Shown: positions 38,939-50,639 of the stretch, one piece after another
Position numbering within the stretch: the stretch's first letter is position 1
Layout: each line of letters opens with the position of its first letter
Origin: Sisyra terminalis
Taxonomy: Eukaryota; Arthropoda; Insecta; Neuroptera; Sisyridae
DNA: 64,000 nt
Assembly: GCA_958496175.1 (NCBI GenBank)
Contig: OY292274.1
Location: 48,370,630 to 48,434,629 of the forward strand
Direction: 5' to 3'
Translations under genes and position numbers: made by a program
Notes under the pieces: generated by a model
Database searches by the model: none
Told to the model about the DNA's origin: nothing
Seen by the model: the letters and a program-made list of their open reading frames with translations, nothing else

Positions 38939-41900
38939 ATTTAATAGATATTTTTAGGGTATAATTATATAGTGGATAGTTTAAAAATCCGCATTTCAAT
39001 TGAAATTTTTTTAATTTTCAGAATTTTAAAAAAAATGAGTTAAATGCCATTTACACATAACTAGTTTATTTTTTGTACCTAACATTTTCTATGGGTTTTC
39101 ATCAAGACTAACATCAATGGTTATGGTATAATTTCTAATAAATTCTGCAATTCATAGCTTTTGTATATTGCTAAAATCTACTACTTTATATATATTTTGT
39201 TTTATTAAATCAAGAACCAAATGTTTAAGTTTTTACTCTTAAAAACTAAATTCATAAAATTCACACGTTGCCTATATAGAATCAATCAACCAAAATCCAT
39301 AAAACAAACGAGGTTGGTGTCCCAAGAAGACTAATTCAAAGTAAAAACTACACAGAGGAAAAGTATTACATCTGGATAAACAGAGGATTGAGGATTCTTC
39401 TGTTTTGCAAAATGATAATGTCCATTTTTGTAGATTGCTCATTTATCTGAATATTTCATAAACGAGAAATGATGAAAATCAGAAAGAGACAGCACACTTT
39501 TTTACTAATTTTTTTTTGAAAAACGTCTTCTAAACATCGAAGTTATAACACAGAGATAATGTATAGGGTGCTCAAGTTGTATAGAATCCGTATTTTTTTT
39601 GTTTATATCAACGGAATATATTTATTTCTATATTTGGTATTCATATGAAGGGAGTGAAAAAGAGAGAATAGCCCACGCTTTATTAAGTAAACCCCTGTAA
39701 GAAATAGCATGAGCACCATATTATACCTCTATGAGTAATAAAATTTGGGTTCCGAAATGCATAGTATTCATACGTAATCCAAATTTAACTAACAGTTAAC
39801 TACAAAGTTATGCTTTACATGATAAATAGCAGAAGTTTCTTATGTATAACTTTATAAAGTAATTTCAAATTGCTTTTATGGTGACGTAATTTTGCTACTA
39901 TCTTTCAATATTTTTTCAAATTAAACTACCTGTGAATTTTTTACAACTTACTCAAAAATTAAGTTATTTAAAGTTATATAAAGTTCGGTTTTATTGTAGA
40001 ATGAAATCAAATCGATAATTTTAATTTAATTAAACATTTAGTTTTACGTTTAAGGACTGTACTGAAATATCTTTTGAATATTTATATTGAAAAAGCTTAA
40101 TGTCAGCTTGGGTGTTCAGAAATTTATTTGTGCCTTATTTTTCAATGGATAGTTCAAAATTTATGAAATTAATCTCTTACTTACTGTTGAATAAGGACTT
40201 AATGTATGATTACTATTGATCCATTTAACCTGAAATAGCATGATATCTTATAAAGAGATTATTAAAACAAAACATTTTGATTTAGAAGTATCAATCTATC
40301 TAAAATTAAATAAACTATTTATGTAGTAGATTAAATTATACTACTTTATAAGAAATTTATTTTACTTTCATTATTTATTTTACTTAGCTATCATAATTCT
40401 ATATATTTTACTTTGTGGCCGTAGTGCTTTTTTGAAATCACCGATTCAATATTATAAGAATACTCTTGGTTCTTGATTAACTTGGTTTTTTTTCCTTGGT
40501 TGGTTAATTGGTTTAATATTGACACACTTAGTAGAATGTCCCAAAAGCTTAAAAAAAACCTTCCTGAAATCCTTTTCTTACAAAAAATGCACCTAATGCT
40601 CATAAATGGGTTTCTATATAGCTTTACAAACACAAGCAAACTTAATCGATTACATTTTTTTAAAGCAAAACATGTATTTACAAAATATACAGAAGTGGGC
40701 AAACAGCTATGTTTGCTATTCATTATTGGCGAGAATATTTAAAAAGTATGTTTCGCTTTGATTTGGTGTTGGTTCATTTTTAGTGAACTTTTAATGCTAA
40801 ACAAAGCGAAAATGCATAAAATGAGAATATTAAAATATCGAAATAACAATAGAATCAGGATCACGGGTAATTGGAAAATATAGTTTAAACTGATTTAACT
40901 ATTTTTTCCAATTACCCGTGATCCTGATTCTATTGTTATTTATACAACTGGAATTGAAACTCATGAAGATGAATATTTAAATAACTGGAGATTAACACTA
41001 CCAGTTATGCTCGCTGATAATGAACTGCAGGCATTTAACTTTTAAAATAGCTTAACAACAATAATACTTTGTTTATATGTACACTTAAGTATACACACTT
41101 AAGCAAACATTGATAATAATATCTATTAATTTCTATGCCCGTTTCTGTGTTTCTTGATTTTTCCTTTTTCTTGAATGGAGTCAAAGAGTTACGCAATTTT
41201 TTCTAACGACAAAGAATTGTAGTAATGATTGTAGCTCCTTCTGTACTATTTTCTTTATTTTGTAACAAGGAACTGTTATTTTCGGGAATGATTGTAAATA
41301 CGTACCTACTTACCTACTTACTTTATTTCAAATGTGTTGGACGAATTTCTTTCTTCTTTGACTTTTTTCTTCTAACCGTAGTTTAAATTCAAATATATAA
41401 AATCGGATCCCAAACAGAGAAGCTCAAAGCTTTGAAACGGAACATTTATTTTTTGGATTTCTGTAAGGATAATTGATCTGAATGTTATATTTGAATTTGA
41501 AGAATATTTTTTGTGAACCTTTTTAAAAGTTTTGCGTCGAAATTTTCGACGCGTTTGCTTGTGGATGTGTGTAATTGTGCGATGTTTGTATTGATGTGTA
41601 TGTGTGGCAGGCGCATCACAATCTTCTTCACCGGTGAACAAACCGAACCAGTTGGAGCTGTTTCCAGGCGGCGGTGGCCAACAGGCCCGCTCCACTAACG
41701 GTAACAGTTCTATCAAATTCTAAACAACCAAAATTACAATTTAATTGCTTCAATCATTACAAATTTAAAAAAAATAATAATAAAAAAGTCAATAAAATTT
41801 CATGTCTAGAATATATTAAAGCTTTTTTTATCAATTAAATCTTTTGTTTTTTGTCTTATAAAAGTAAAAGCCATTCCGGGGCTCTTACATTTTACCAGCT

Positions 41901-44740
41901 TTTCATCACAAAAGTAAATGCATGTATGGGAATGAAAATTCAATATCGCATCGATCGAAAAATAGGAGTAAATCTCAAAATTTTAGTTTTTGGAGTTGTT
42001 TTTCGTATTTAAGTGTCGATAGGCTAAAGCTTATACTTATGAGAACGGGGAAGTCTAGTCTACTCTTGATTCTTGTAAAAAAGACATAGGACGATAACTA
42101 TAGTGAATCGGCCCCAGAAGAATATTTGGTTCATAATTTCAGGGTATGTCGGTACTATTAGGATACATTAATTCGGCAAGTTTCAGATCTCTATGTATTA
42201 CCGTTTTTTCAAAATTCGAAAAAAGCTGGAAATCAGAAGAAAAAAAAATTCTCTGAAACTTGTGAATCGAATTATTTGAATTTTGGATATGTTATAGGGG
42301 CAGATGGTAGCTTTTAGAATAAAAAATAAGAGCTCTATAGGTTTATAAGATCCTTAAGAAAAAAGAGTGATTTTTCTTTTAATTTGAATTTTTAACCATA
42401 GGATCTGAAACTTGCCGAATTAATGTATCTTAATAGTATCGACATACCCTGAAATTATGAACCAAATACTCTTCTGGGGCCGATTCACTATACTTATCGT
42501 CCTATGTCCTTTACTGAATTACAACACCAAAAGTTAGAAGTTCAATAAGAAAAAAAAATTATATTGTTTTGACCAAAACAATAACTTTTGAGTTATACCC
42601 CTATTCTGCGACAGATGCGATATGTTTAATGAAATTTACAGAAGTGAAACTTTGTTCATCGATATTTATGGCATTTTTGTATATCTTATATTTTCTAAAT
42701 TTTATCTTCTTTTTTTTGTATCTCTTTGCACTTGGAATAGACCTTACTAAAAATTCGAACTTTCACTAAAATAGTCAAACTGGCGGACAAAAAAAATCAC
42801 CAGCTTATCTTAGCAAAAATATTAGGTTGTTCAGAAAGTAATTTCGTTTTTTTCTGGCAGAGGATTTAATTGTATTTTTTCGCAACTATTTTATAACTAA
42901 GCCGTATAATCATTGTATATTTTAAGACCGTTTATAGTGAGGCTTGTATGTGAAAAAGTTCAATTGATTCTTTGCAGTAGCTTTTGGTTCGTGTCCATTT
43001 ATGGAGAGAAGAATCCAGGATTTTCCTCATATTTTACTTTTTTTTGGTATAGAAAAGGTACAATTCTGTTCAATCCAGAAAAAAAATAACTGATGTGTAT
43101 GCAAAAGATGTATTGACAGCACGCCAGTGCCAAAACTAGATTGTAAAATTTCGATTCGACAATTTTGATGCCGAAGATGCACCACGGTCTGGTAGGCCGA
43201 TTTAAGCTAATAAAGACACAATGAGAAGATTAGTTGATGCAAATTGGTGAATAACAGCACATGGGATCGGCAAGAGGTAAAATTTATCAAATTCAATTGA
43301 TTATGGCATTTTAAAAAGCCTAGGTTTAATCTTGAAGCTCAATGTGTTCCCTATGTTATTATGGGGTGAAATTATACCTCATACTTGTTTTTCACTCACC
43401 AAAAGCTTTTAAAGCCTCAATGGAATAAACGGTTTTACGCATCATATTTTACAAATCAAGCATCTTTGGCTTATTATTTGTTTCGGTCACTAAAAAATCT
43501 TTAAGACGGTAAAACTTTTACTTCAAATGAGGAAGTCAAAAATCCCCCAGAATCAGTTTTTGGCCAGAAAAGAGGAAAAAACTTTTTGAGGGAAAAATCA
43601 TGCTACTACCAGAAAGATGACAAAAGATATTGAACCAGAATGGTTAATACGAAAATTGTCTATCATTTTTACAAAAAAAAAAAAAAAAAAAAAACGAAAT
43701 TACTTTCCGTACAACCAATAGATCCCTGAGTTCAAAAAAGGATTTATACTTTTTTGCTTTCGTACCTATTTATTTTTTATTCATTCAACTCTTTTTTAAA
43801 CCTTAAAAAGACTAAAGTCGGGAAAACGACAAATGCTCTAAAAAAAGAATCCTTTGAAACAACAGTGAAATGTAATATGATGATAATCGGTCGCAGAGTT
43901 ATATACATTTGATGACAGTAAAAATTTGAGTACTTCTGAAGATCAACTCTCTACAAATTTCCAAGTTCAAAGATTAAAATACTTTTTATTTCTTCCATCC
44001 TTTTTTACATTAATATTTTTGAATCTTTGCATGAATCATTCACCATTAATTTTAAGTAATTTATCCTTTCTCTTAATGTTTTATATTAACATATTAATAG
44101 TTTAAATTACAGTTTTATTGTTCTAAAGTAGCACTTGTGCAGATGGCATCATATACGAGCACTTTTTTTATTCTTAATTTTGAGTTTGAACTGCTGATTT
44201 TATAATTTTATAGTCTTTAAGATTACAAATGCTTCAATCATTATTTACAAAAGGTGATTTGTGGATCGTTTATTTTTAATTTAAATTTAACGTTTGATGA
44301 CATTTTCAGATGCGATTTTTGAAAATGATCCACAAATTAAACTTTTTTTAATGTGTGTATGTGATTTTTATATCTCGAACATTTATTGATTGAGTTATGT
44401 TTTGGATATATTATAAAATAAATGTTGAACGTTAGAAATATTGTTTCAGCGTCACCACTACCATCGCCGATGAAATCTCCAGCTCGAACTCCGATGAATC
44501 GAGCCCCATGTTGCACAGCCCTTTATGATTTCGAGCCTGAAAATCCTGGCGAATTAGGATTCAAAGTAAGATCAAAACACTCTGTAGGTAGGATAGACAT
44601 TATTGTATTTTGCTTTTTAGGAAAACGACGTTATAACTCTGATCAACAAAATCGATGATAATTGGTACGAAGGTAGTTTGAACGGTCGCACCGGCTACTT
44701 TCCAGTTACCTATGTGCAAGTCAACGTTCCTCTTCCATGA
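31080..44740 (+). CDS. EndoA: Endophilin-A (N-BAR and SH3 protein), complete coding gene
   Basis: Membrane-bending adaptor of clathrin-mediated and synaptic-vesicle endocytosis; its SH3 domain recruits dynamin and synaptojanin. Coding exons: 31080-31124, 35362-35430, 35489-35705, 35765-35898, 35967-36033, [36185-36244 optional], 38146-38231 (or from 38131), 38290-38393, 38490-38902, 41611-41700, 44450-44565, 44621-44740. All have GT-AG borders and compatible phases. Without the first option the protein is 486 residues. H0 amphipathic helix: [15 protein letters not shown] (1-15). N-BAR core to about residue 240 ([45 protein letters not shown]). Linker 241-428. SH3 429-484 ([32 protein letters not shown], stop after VPLP). 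The BAR and SH3 parts closely resemble insect EndoA, which is about 370 residues; the excess lies in the linker. The start is fixed by the conserved MAFAGLKKQ. Introns carry several transposons. Confidence 0.97.
31125..35361 (+). other. EndoA intron after the first coding exon
   Basis: A 4.2-kb intron. A slightly GC-richer patch at about 31640-31850 carries an open frame of 67 codons with no recognised content; it might be an internal promoter or a decayed repeat. An inverted-repeat element lies at 32832-33045. Otherwise AT-rich. Confidence 0.6.
32832..33045. repeat. foldback element with 54-bp arms
   Basis: Arms 32832-32885 and 32992-33045 are complementary over 54 bp with one mismatch, separated by 106 bp. 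No coding content and no clear target duplication. Probably a MITE inserted in the EndoA intron. Confidence 0.7.
36185..36244 (+). CDS. EndoA: EndoA optional cassette exon (20 codons) at the BAR tip
   Basis: A 60-bp open segment between a TTCAG acceptor (AG at 36183-36184) and a G|GTAGGT donor (gt at 36245-36246). It starts and ends in the same phase (after codon position 1) as the surrounding introns, so inclusion or skipping keeps the frame. It encodes [13 protein letters not shown] followed by ARAFGPP, a Pro/Ser/Arg/Gly-rich peptide inserted right after RRRQAK, the turn between BAR helices 2 and 3. It is GC-rich compared with the flanking intron, which supports real coding use. I know of no equivalent in the familiar EndoA sequence. 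Confidence 0.7.
36245..38130 (+). other. EndoA intron holding a Tc1-like element and a G-rich repeat
   Basis: Contains the Tc1-like element (36510-37119) and, at 37239-37330, a G-rich stretch (ACGTGAGACGTTTAAGGGGG...CACGTGGGGGAG) that looks like a fragment of a dispersed repeat. The rest is AT-rich. Confidence 0.6.
36510..37119 (-). mobile_element. deleted Tc1-like DNA transposon
   Basis: Ends are inverted repeats of the form CAGTCC(C/T)TGGCCATA, at 36510 and reversed at 37119, flanked by TA (36508-36509 and 37120-37121), the Tc1/mariner target. On the minus strand the interior still encodes, with frameshifts and stops, the transposase C terminus: [14 protein letters not shown] (which carries the last catalytic Glu of the DDE triad) and IDSILRRMG. 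At 610 bp it lacks most of the transposase, so it is dead but could be mobilised by a relative. Confidence 0.85.
38131..38231 (+). CDS. EndoA: EndoA exon 7 with tandem alternative acceptors
   Basis: Two usable AG acceptors lie 15 bp apart: CCATTCTTAG ending at 38130 and ATATTTCAG ending at 38145. Both keep frame with the preceding phase-1 exon. The distal one gives ...[17 protein letters not shown]; the proximal one adds GSHIS before DDE. The exon encodes the start of BAR helix 3 ([20 protein letters not shown]) and ends at GAG before a GTAATT donor. Confidence 0.85.
38490..38902 (+). CDS. EndoA: EndoA long linker exon with DPF and DPW motifs
   Basis: A 413-bp exon between TTGCTTAG and G|GTAGAT, encoding residues 241-378. 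It begins with the conserved [18 protein letters not shown] and continues as a low-complexity Asn/Ser-rich segment with Pro-rich patches ([11 protein letters not shown]). Residues 363-374 read [15 protein letters not shown] at 365-367 and FDPW at 370-373. DPF and DPW tripeptides are known ligands of the AP-2 alpha-appendage in Eps15, AP180 and amphiphysin-type endocytic proteins. The exon makes the linker about 90 residues longer than in the compact insect protein. Codon use and GC content support coding throughout. Confidence 0.88.
38903..41610 (+). other. EndoA intron with a long perfect palindrome
   Basis: AT-rich intron. Overlapping ORFs on both strands at 40391-40742 are unrecognised. 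The notable item is the palindrome at 40841-40941, listed separately. Confidence 0.6.
40841..40941. repeat. 101-nt palindrome with a 38-bp perfect stem
   Basis: Bases 40841-40878 pair without a mismatch with 40904-40941. After one mismatch the pairing goes on for six more base pairs, leaving a very small loop. As RNA in the EndoA pre-mRNA it would fold into one long hairpin. It could be a tiny foldback transposon, a recent inverted duplication, or a hairpin RNA source. Confidence 0.9.
41611..41700 (+). CDS. EndoA: EndoA linker exon, symmetric 30-codon cassette
   Basis: A 90-bp exon between GTGGCAG and G|GTAACA. Both borders are phase 1, so it can be skipped without breaking the frame. It encodes [18 protein letters not shown] then [12 protein letters not shown], a flexible Ser/Pro/Gly linker next to the SH3-proximal exon. 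It is clearly GC-richer than the introns. An antisense ORF overlapping it is a by-product. Confidence 0.85.
42083..42508. mobile_element. foldback MITE with 107-bp arms
   Basis: Arms 42083-42189 and 42402-42508 are complementary over 107 bp with four mismatches and no gaps, starting GACATAGGACGATAA. The 212-bp spacer is AT-rich and non-coding. Weaker similarity extends a few bases outward, so the true ends may lie slightly further out; the superfamily is not clear. Confidence 0.85.
42822..43718 (+). mobile_element. deleted mariner transposon
   Basis: Ends TTAGGTTGTTCAGAAAGTAA (42822) and the inverse of TTGGTTGTACGGAAAGTAA (ending 43718), both followed inward by TTTCGTTTTTT and flanked by TA. 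The interior encodes broken mariner transposase: an N-terminal piece [23 protein letters not shown] at about 43128-43200 and C-terminal pieces such as [12 protein letters not shown] and [12 protein letters not shown] at 43460-43560. Stops, frameshifts and a large internal deletion (897 bp against about 1.3 kb for a full element) make it inactive. An A-run lies just inside the right end. Confidence 0.92.
44450..44740 (+). CDS. EndoA: EndoA exons encoding the SH3 domain
   Basis: Exons 44450-44565 and 44621-44740, split by a 55-bp intron. They encode [14 protein letters not shown], shared with insect EndoA, and a complete SH3 domain: ALYDF motif, [22 protein letters not shown] with the binding Trp, and [10 protein letters not shown]. 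The stop is TGA at 44738-44740. The phase-1 acceptor can receive either the 41611-41700 cassette or the 38902 donor directly. Confidence 0.96.
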
Positions 44741-45550
44741 GTCACTGGCTAAAGTCAATCTTTTTTTTGTTGAAAATATCGTATTTTTTAAAATTAGATT
44801 TTCATTTTTAACCATTCGATTCGATTATTTAGTTTTACAATTTAGTTTCAAGTCAAGAAAGTTTTACCACGTGCATCTTTATATTTTTCAATACGATTTT
44901 TGAAAAATCAGCAAAATACTCACACAATGACTAATTGTTTTAATTTTATGCTTTCGTATTACATAATTTTGTGATTTTTGCATTTCATTATAACTAGTTT
45001 ACAAGTCATTTTCCTTTATATTATCAAATGAAAGTATTTTCTTTTAAAATATCAAATATATTAAAATAATTAATTGTAAAATATTTACCAACTATATAAT
45101 GAGATAATGTTGAATAATTCATAATTGTACTACTATTACTACTCTTATTAATATCTTAATTTTGATGTGTATATTTTGAAAACGGTTCCGAATTTTTTTC
45201 TTTAGTGTTTTAATTATATTATACTTATAATACTGACATGAATAGTATTAAATTGCTGCTGGAAGTTAGTTTGCAAGATTTAACAATTCTTGCGATTAAT
45301 CAAAAATTTGCCATTTTCGTTTTAAAAGTTTATAGTTATTTAAGATGAGTCATTTTAATTGTATAGTTTGCTTGTACATAAATATATTATATTTAAAATA
45401 TTATTTTTTTAGAAATATTTTTTATGAAAAAAGTTAAGCTTATTTTTTTAAATTGGATCTGTTTACTTATCAATTGCAACTTTGGTTGTTCGATATGTGT
45501 CTTTTAAAAATAGAATTAAATTTAAAATAAAACTCTTATAATGAGGGGAA
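44741..45550 (+). other. EndoA 3' UTR candidate
   Basis: AT-rich sequence after the stop; the first AATAAA noticed is at 45526-45531, giving a 3' UTR of about 0.8 kb. A second AATAAA near 46317 would extend it. Confidence 0.4.
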
Positions 45551-48500
45551 AGTGAATTTTCGAAAAGACCTCTCCGGAAATGAAACATAAATTGTATGGG
45601 TTGTTCAATGAAAAAGGCCTATTAAGTGAATCCTTTGAATAGGATTGGAATTACTTTTTTTGTTCTATCGTCGTTCTTTCAATGAAATATAGATACCTTA
45701 TTCAGTGTAAGGATGATCAACAAAAATATGAAGCTTAATTATAGAAAATCATAATTTTGAATATGAATTATTAAAGAATGGTACTGTTTAAACGATTTAA
45801 ATCCGGAAAATGCAATTATTTGCTATTAAATTCATAAGTTAAGAAGAAGAAGAAATTGGAAAAAAATATTTCTTTATATACCCACCGTTAACTTTTGTGA
45901 GAGTACAACGTCCTTTAAATAGGTTTCGTATTTTTTAGTCCAATTTTTTATGCAAAGAGGGCAATTAATATTTTAAAACGTATTTTAACAACAGACATAT
46001 CTTGTAGCGTAAAATTTATTGTTGGGATCTAAATCCAAAAAAGAAATAAAAAAAAAGATTGTCGTTAATTTTTCTTTCCTAAAACATTTTTTATTTCTTT
46101 TTAATCAGTTTTTTAATTTAAATAAAAGCAGCAGTTGTTACAATCAATTTAAGTCTTAAAATTTATTGAAGTTGTGAATGAGACGTCTATATTTTTCTCT
46201 AACTTATTAGAAATATTTTATTTAAAATAAATATCTATTGATAAAGTATATTCTTGTTGAACTATAAATGCTCGTTTATGAAACATGAAAAATTTCCCTA
46301 TTCTCTATGTAAATATTAATAAAGTTAAATTAATTAAAATGTTTAAAAATAGAACAAAATTGTAATTCTAATTTTGTGTGAGACAATTTGTGTTGTTTGT
46401 TGATGAAAAAAACCTTGTTATCTTTTTCAATTTGTATTAATTTTATTCTCTCTTCCTATTTCCCATTCTATTTATCTGTATTTAAAAATATGTCTATATG
46501 TATAACTGTAACTTTAAATGCTATTTCAATTAAGTGTGATCAAATTAAAAAAAAAATAGCCAGAAATAATTAGAAATGAACGAAAAATGTTGATAATTGA
46601 CGCTTTACGTTTTAAAATCGTGAATTTTCAAAGTTTACTAACTGAAATAATTTTCGTTTGGCTTCAACATGTCGTCAATCAAGAGATTGAAAGTTAAAAA
46701 TGGTTATGAGCATATTTCGTTGAGCCGAAAGCCTTTCAAAAATTGCGTCAAAATTGCGAAAAATTATGACTGGCAGTCAAAGACAATACATAGGTTTAAA
46801 AAACATTACTTGAAGGGTCACTAATTAATAAACGCCCTTCGTTAAGAACAAAAACAATTATTTAACGCTGTTATTTTTCATAACGTTGATAAAAACAATT
46901 TCAAAAATTAAGTGTATTTCTCGACAATGATTATCAGTAAAATAATTAATCGGAATTGAGTCTCAAAAAGTGTAAATTATTTGATTAGTTATCTTCTCGA
47001 CGATCATTGTCGTGCTAATTTAATTAACCAATAACTGTGTTGTTGAAAAATATTTTAAAAAAGAAAAATAAATTCTACTAATAGCTACCTTAAAAATGCA
47101 TATTGATGTGATTTGAATATTTAAAAATAATAAAGCGCATTATAAATATTAAATATTTGCCCAATTTTTGCAAAAAAAAAAATCTAAGTGAAAAGTCGTA
47201 ACTGAAATATACGAACGAACCAAACGTGAATAAGAATTCAACAGAAATTTGGGAATAATTGAAAAAAATTCAAATAATTGTAAATTAATATAAACGTTAG
47301 TTTTTTGACTATTTAAAAAGAAATTTATTTTTCCTTGTCCTAAACATATTTAGATATGTTTCGAAAATATCAAATGTACTGGAAACATATCTCTTCATGT
47401 AATCTGTGCACATTGATAAAAGAAAAAACAAATATACGAAAATTAAAAATAGTGTGACATTCTGAAATTTTTAAGTCAATTCTGCGACTCGTCAGTTGAT
47501 TCAATACTAAATGGCGAAAGTGTATTTTAAAAATTTCAGATTTAAATATTTACTAAAGAAAAATATACTTAATATATGAAATATAGTTAATTATATTATT
47601 AATTAAATGAAATGAAATGAAAAAGACAAAAACAGACAAATTTTATTCCCTTTTATTGTTATTTAATGTAAATGTATATTACTGGACTAAACAAAGATCC
47701 GTTCATCTGTATTGTGGTTCAATCTGCAACCAATAAAAGTTATTGCAAAAACAAATATGATCACTTTTATTTGCAAAAACTCTATTTCCTTCTTTTTTTT
47801 TTTAATTTCGTTATCTTTTTCAGTATTTTATCAGCCGATCAAATGGTAGATCAAACTGCCCATTTCTGAAACAGCAATATTTTTATTCTTTACCAACTTT
47901 TACAATAATCAATATTCAACAAAATTTTCAGTAAAAGGATGGACAACACAGGTTTCTCAAGCATATGTACATATTGGGTTCGTCCATCTATAATTGTGGT
48001 AGGAAATATGCTTAAAAGTATTTTCACATGTTTTCTCCCAATATTTTCTCAATTTGGAAATAAACCATTTTCCAAACAAAGAAATTATCATTCTGCACCA
48101 CTTCATAACTTAATATTTTAATATTATTATTCTTTTTCGGAAAATTTAAAAAGAGTTTTACTTTTCAAAAACTTTATTCACTCTTTAAAATTGTGGAATA
48201 TTTTACTATTTTAAACGATCAAATAAGATATATATTTTACAAATTATTATACAGATCAATTTTTTGATTCATAAGAGCTCTAGATTAACGAAAGGTTAGC
48301 TTGGAATAATATTAACAAAAAAACACTGCATTTTCTACATGCACAAAGCAAGCTTACTTAAATTCACCTTAGTATGCAATCCTTTGACTTAAAAAATCTC
48401 TAGTCCTCTGAAGAGATTTTATGAAAATGTTTCTTATTTCCGAAATTAATAAAATTATTTTTAATTCAGTCGCTATTTTTTACTTTCTGAATCAATAGAA

Positions 48501-49205
48501 ATTCTCTAAATACTTTAATTATTTACTAATATATATAATACAAATATCCGAGATATCATAAAGAATAGAAACATAGACAAAGAGTTCCCGTAGGAGTAAA
48601 ATATACCAACGTTAAAATGAAAAACGACTAAGTTAATAACTACTATAAAATTTATGTTGCCCTGATTTACATCTCTTTTTATTCAATTTCTCTCTGTTTC
48701 TTCTCAGTCTTTATTCCAGTTTTACTGTTCTTTTCAATATATATGTATTCATTTTAAAAAACGCTTCAGCAAATAACAGGAGATTTTGCTAGTTTACGGT
48801 ACGATAAACCAGGGCTGATCAACCCATAAGCTGCATGAAGCTTTGACCATTTATCTAACCCGCGAGATTTATCACACTTTTACACCATATATTTGTTTTA
48901 TAATCATCAAATTGGTGAAAACCAATGTATTAAAATGTCTACAGTGTATCTAAATTTAAAAGGTATATAATATATATGTGGCCGAGAAGTTATGATGCAC
49001 TTTCCAAGTGTCCCGCAATATCATTTGGGTTGGTCATCCTTGGGATAAATACTTCTTTAAGAATACGTTGTACTATAATAGACAAACTAAAACGATTTAA
49101 TAACAATAAATCATTATAATTAAGAATGAGAAAATATACTTATGCCCTTTTTTATAATTAGTTCAATTTTATTAAATTGGAAACAAAAGAGTTAAACACA
49201 TTTCT
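45551..49205. other. AT-rich non-coding stretch, no gene seen
   Basis: ORFs at 46388-46573, 47672-47869 and 47939-48121 have no recognisable content. Distal 3' UTR extension of EndoA cannot be excluded. Confidence 0.4.
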
Positions 49206-49330
49206 TAGTGTTGGGTTTAAATCTCGCAACGAGCAAATTTTCAATATTTCTCGATTTTCAGATTTTTATTAACCCCAGAGTCGCTTAAGACCTTGGTAGA
49301 TTTAAGGCGACGGTAAATAATAATTTAAAA
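49206..49330 (+). repeat. tRNA-derived SINE, copy 3 (5' truncated)
   Basis: Starts near a decayed B box (GGGTTTAAATCTCGCAACGAGC) and continues with the family body, TTTCTCGATTTTCAGATTTTTA through AACCCCAGAGTCGCTTAAG, to the tail GGCGACGGTAAATAATAA. The A-box half is missing. Confidence 0.7.
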
Positions 49331-49867
49331 TAAAGACACTTCTAAATAATTTTAGAAGGTGCTTTATTGGCGTAAAAAATGACCTCACAAGCATTATAAT
49401 CGGTTGTATTTTTTTTTTTCAATCAATACTGCAAAATGTTTTAAAGTTATCGAATCCCTGAAAAACGCATTCTAACAGAAAAAATACTTCCTTTTTAATA
49501 ATATAATCATATATTTTAAATAAGCTAGGCATTTATGGACCTTTACCGATTTATATTTTACTAATACTTTTTTATTCAATTTGGTGGGGGTAACAACTTC
49601 AATCGCAGAGTATGTACCATTAAACTAAAATAATATAAATAGCTCGATAATCTTATACCTACTTATTATTTTAGATAGCTTATTTTTGGAGACATTGTCA
49701 TAATTTACCATTTACAGAATCAGTTTTAAGAGTGTAATTTAAGAAACGATACTTATGTGTAAGTCGCTATCACTGGAAATCAATATATTCATTCAGCAAA
49801 ATTTGATTTGTTATCAGTAATGACTAAAATATGATAAAAAAAATAAATCACCTTAATAACTCAACTG

Positions 49868-50110
49868 AACACAATAACGAAGTTTACAAACATAAGAGAA
49901 AGGTTATTAAAAAAATCGCAAGGAATGCAAATGATGAATCTTGGGGTAGATTTGAAATATAGAAAGAAACTTACAAAGAAGACAAAACTTTTCATACGGA
50001 GTGTTGAAATCTTTATAAACAATCAGGAAAGATATAGAATACAAACATACAAAATAATCGAAGAAAAATGGGTGGAACATTATCAGCAACTTTGGTATCA
50101 GGAAAACTCA
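49868..50110 (+). mobile_element. relic of a non-LTR retrotransposon reverse transcriptase region
   Basis: With stops and frame changes the plus strand reads VYKHKRKVIKKIARNANDES then WGRFE, and later YKIIEEKWVEHYQQL. These resemble the pre-RT linker of LINE polyproteins, where a basic KDESW-type segment is followed by an RWKEYFxxL segment. It is short and decayed, so the clade is not assigned. Confidence 0.4.
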
Positions 50111-50639
50111 AAAGGAACAAAGATTCATGAAACTGAAGTTCATGAAATTTATTTTTCTTACAAAAAAAAAAAATGTTTCAACTTCTTACTATAGGAGAAA
50201 ATGTAAGAAAAAAAAAACCATTCAGTAATTGTTTTAATTTAATTTTACAAAGTTTGGTAAATAATTAGAGAACGTGATTAGTGAAACATTAATTCATTTC
50301 ACGGACCAAATCCTCGAAAAACAATTAATGTACTGTGATATAGTTCACTTATTTTCAATCAAATCCGATCAAAATCACAACCTGCTATTATTACATTTTG
50401 TTATTTCACATAATTCCTTCGCCAGCACAACCCATAGCGACCGACTGCGATCAAATCAATTTCAATAACCAACCAATATCTAAAATACGTGAATCATATT
50501 ACATCGAAAAGATTCATATTGAAACGAAAATCGCTAAATCGGTCAGAAATACTTTGGAAAATTTAAATTCCTATCAGAGTACCTACATAATACAAGAGAT
50601 GCATTGTTTTAAGCTTTAAGAATTAATTTTGGTTTATTT

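Larger units (their letters stand above)
41701..44449 (+). other. EndoA intron filled with transposon remnants
   Basis: Holds a 107-bp-arm foldback element (42083-42508) and a deleted mariner (42822-43718). The remainder is AT-rich with no exon recognised. Confidence 0.7.

Noticed and set aside
40391..40742. 110-codon minus-strand ORF overlapping an 89-codon plus-strand ORF
   Set aside because: No recognisable motif in either; both lie in an EndoA intron and overlap each other, so chance or a decayed repeat is more likely.
41372..41716. 114-codon minus-strand ORF
   Set aside because: It is antisense to EndoA exon 41611-41700, whose sense frame, phases and splice sites fit the gene; the ORF extends into AT-rich intron with no family features.
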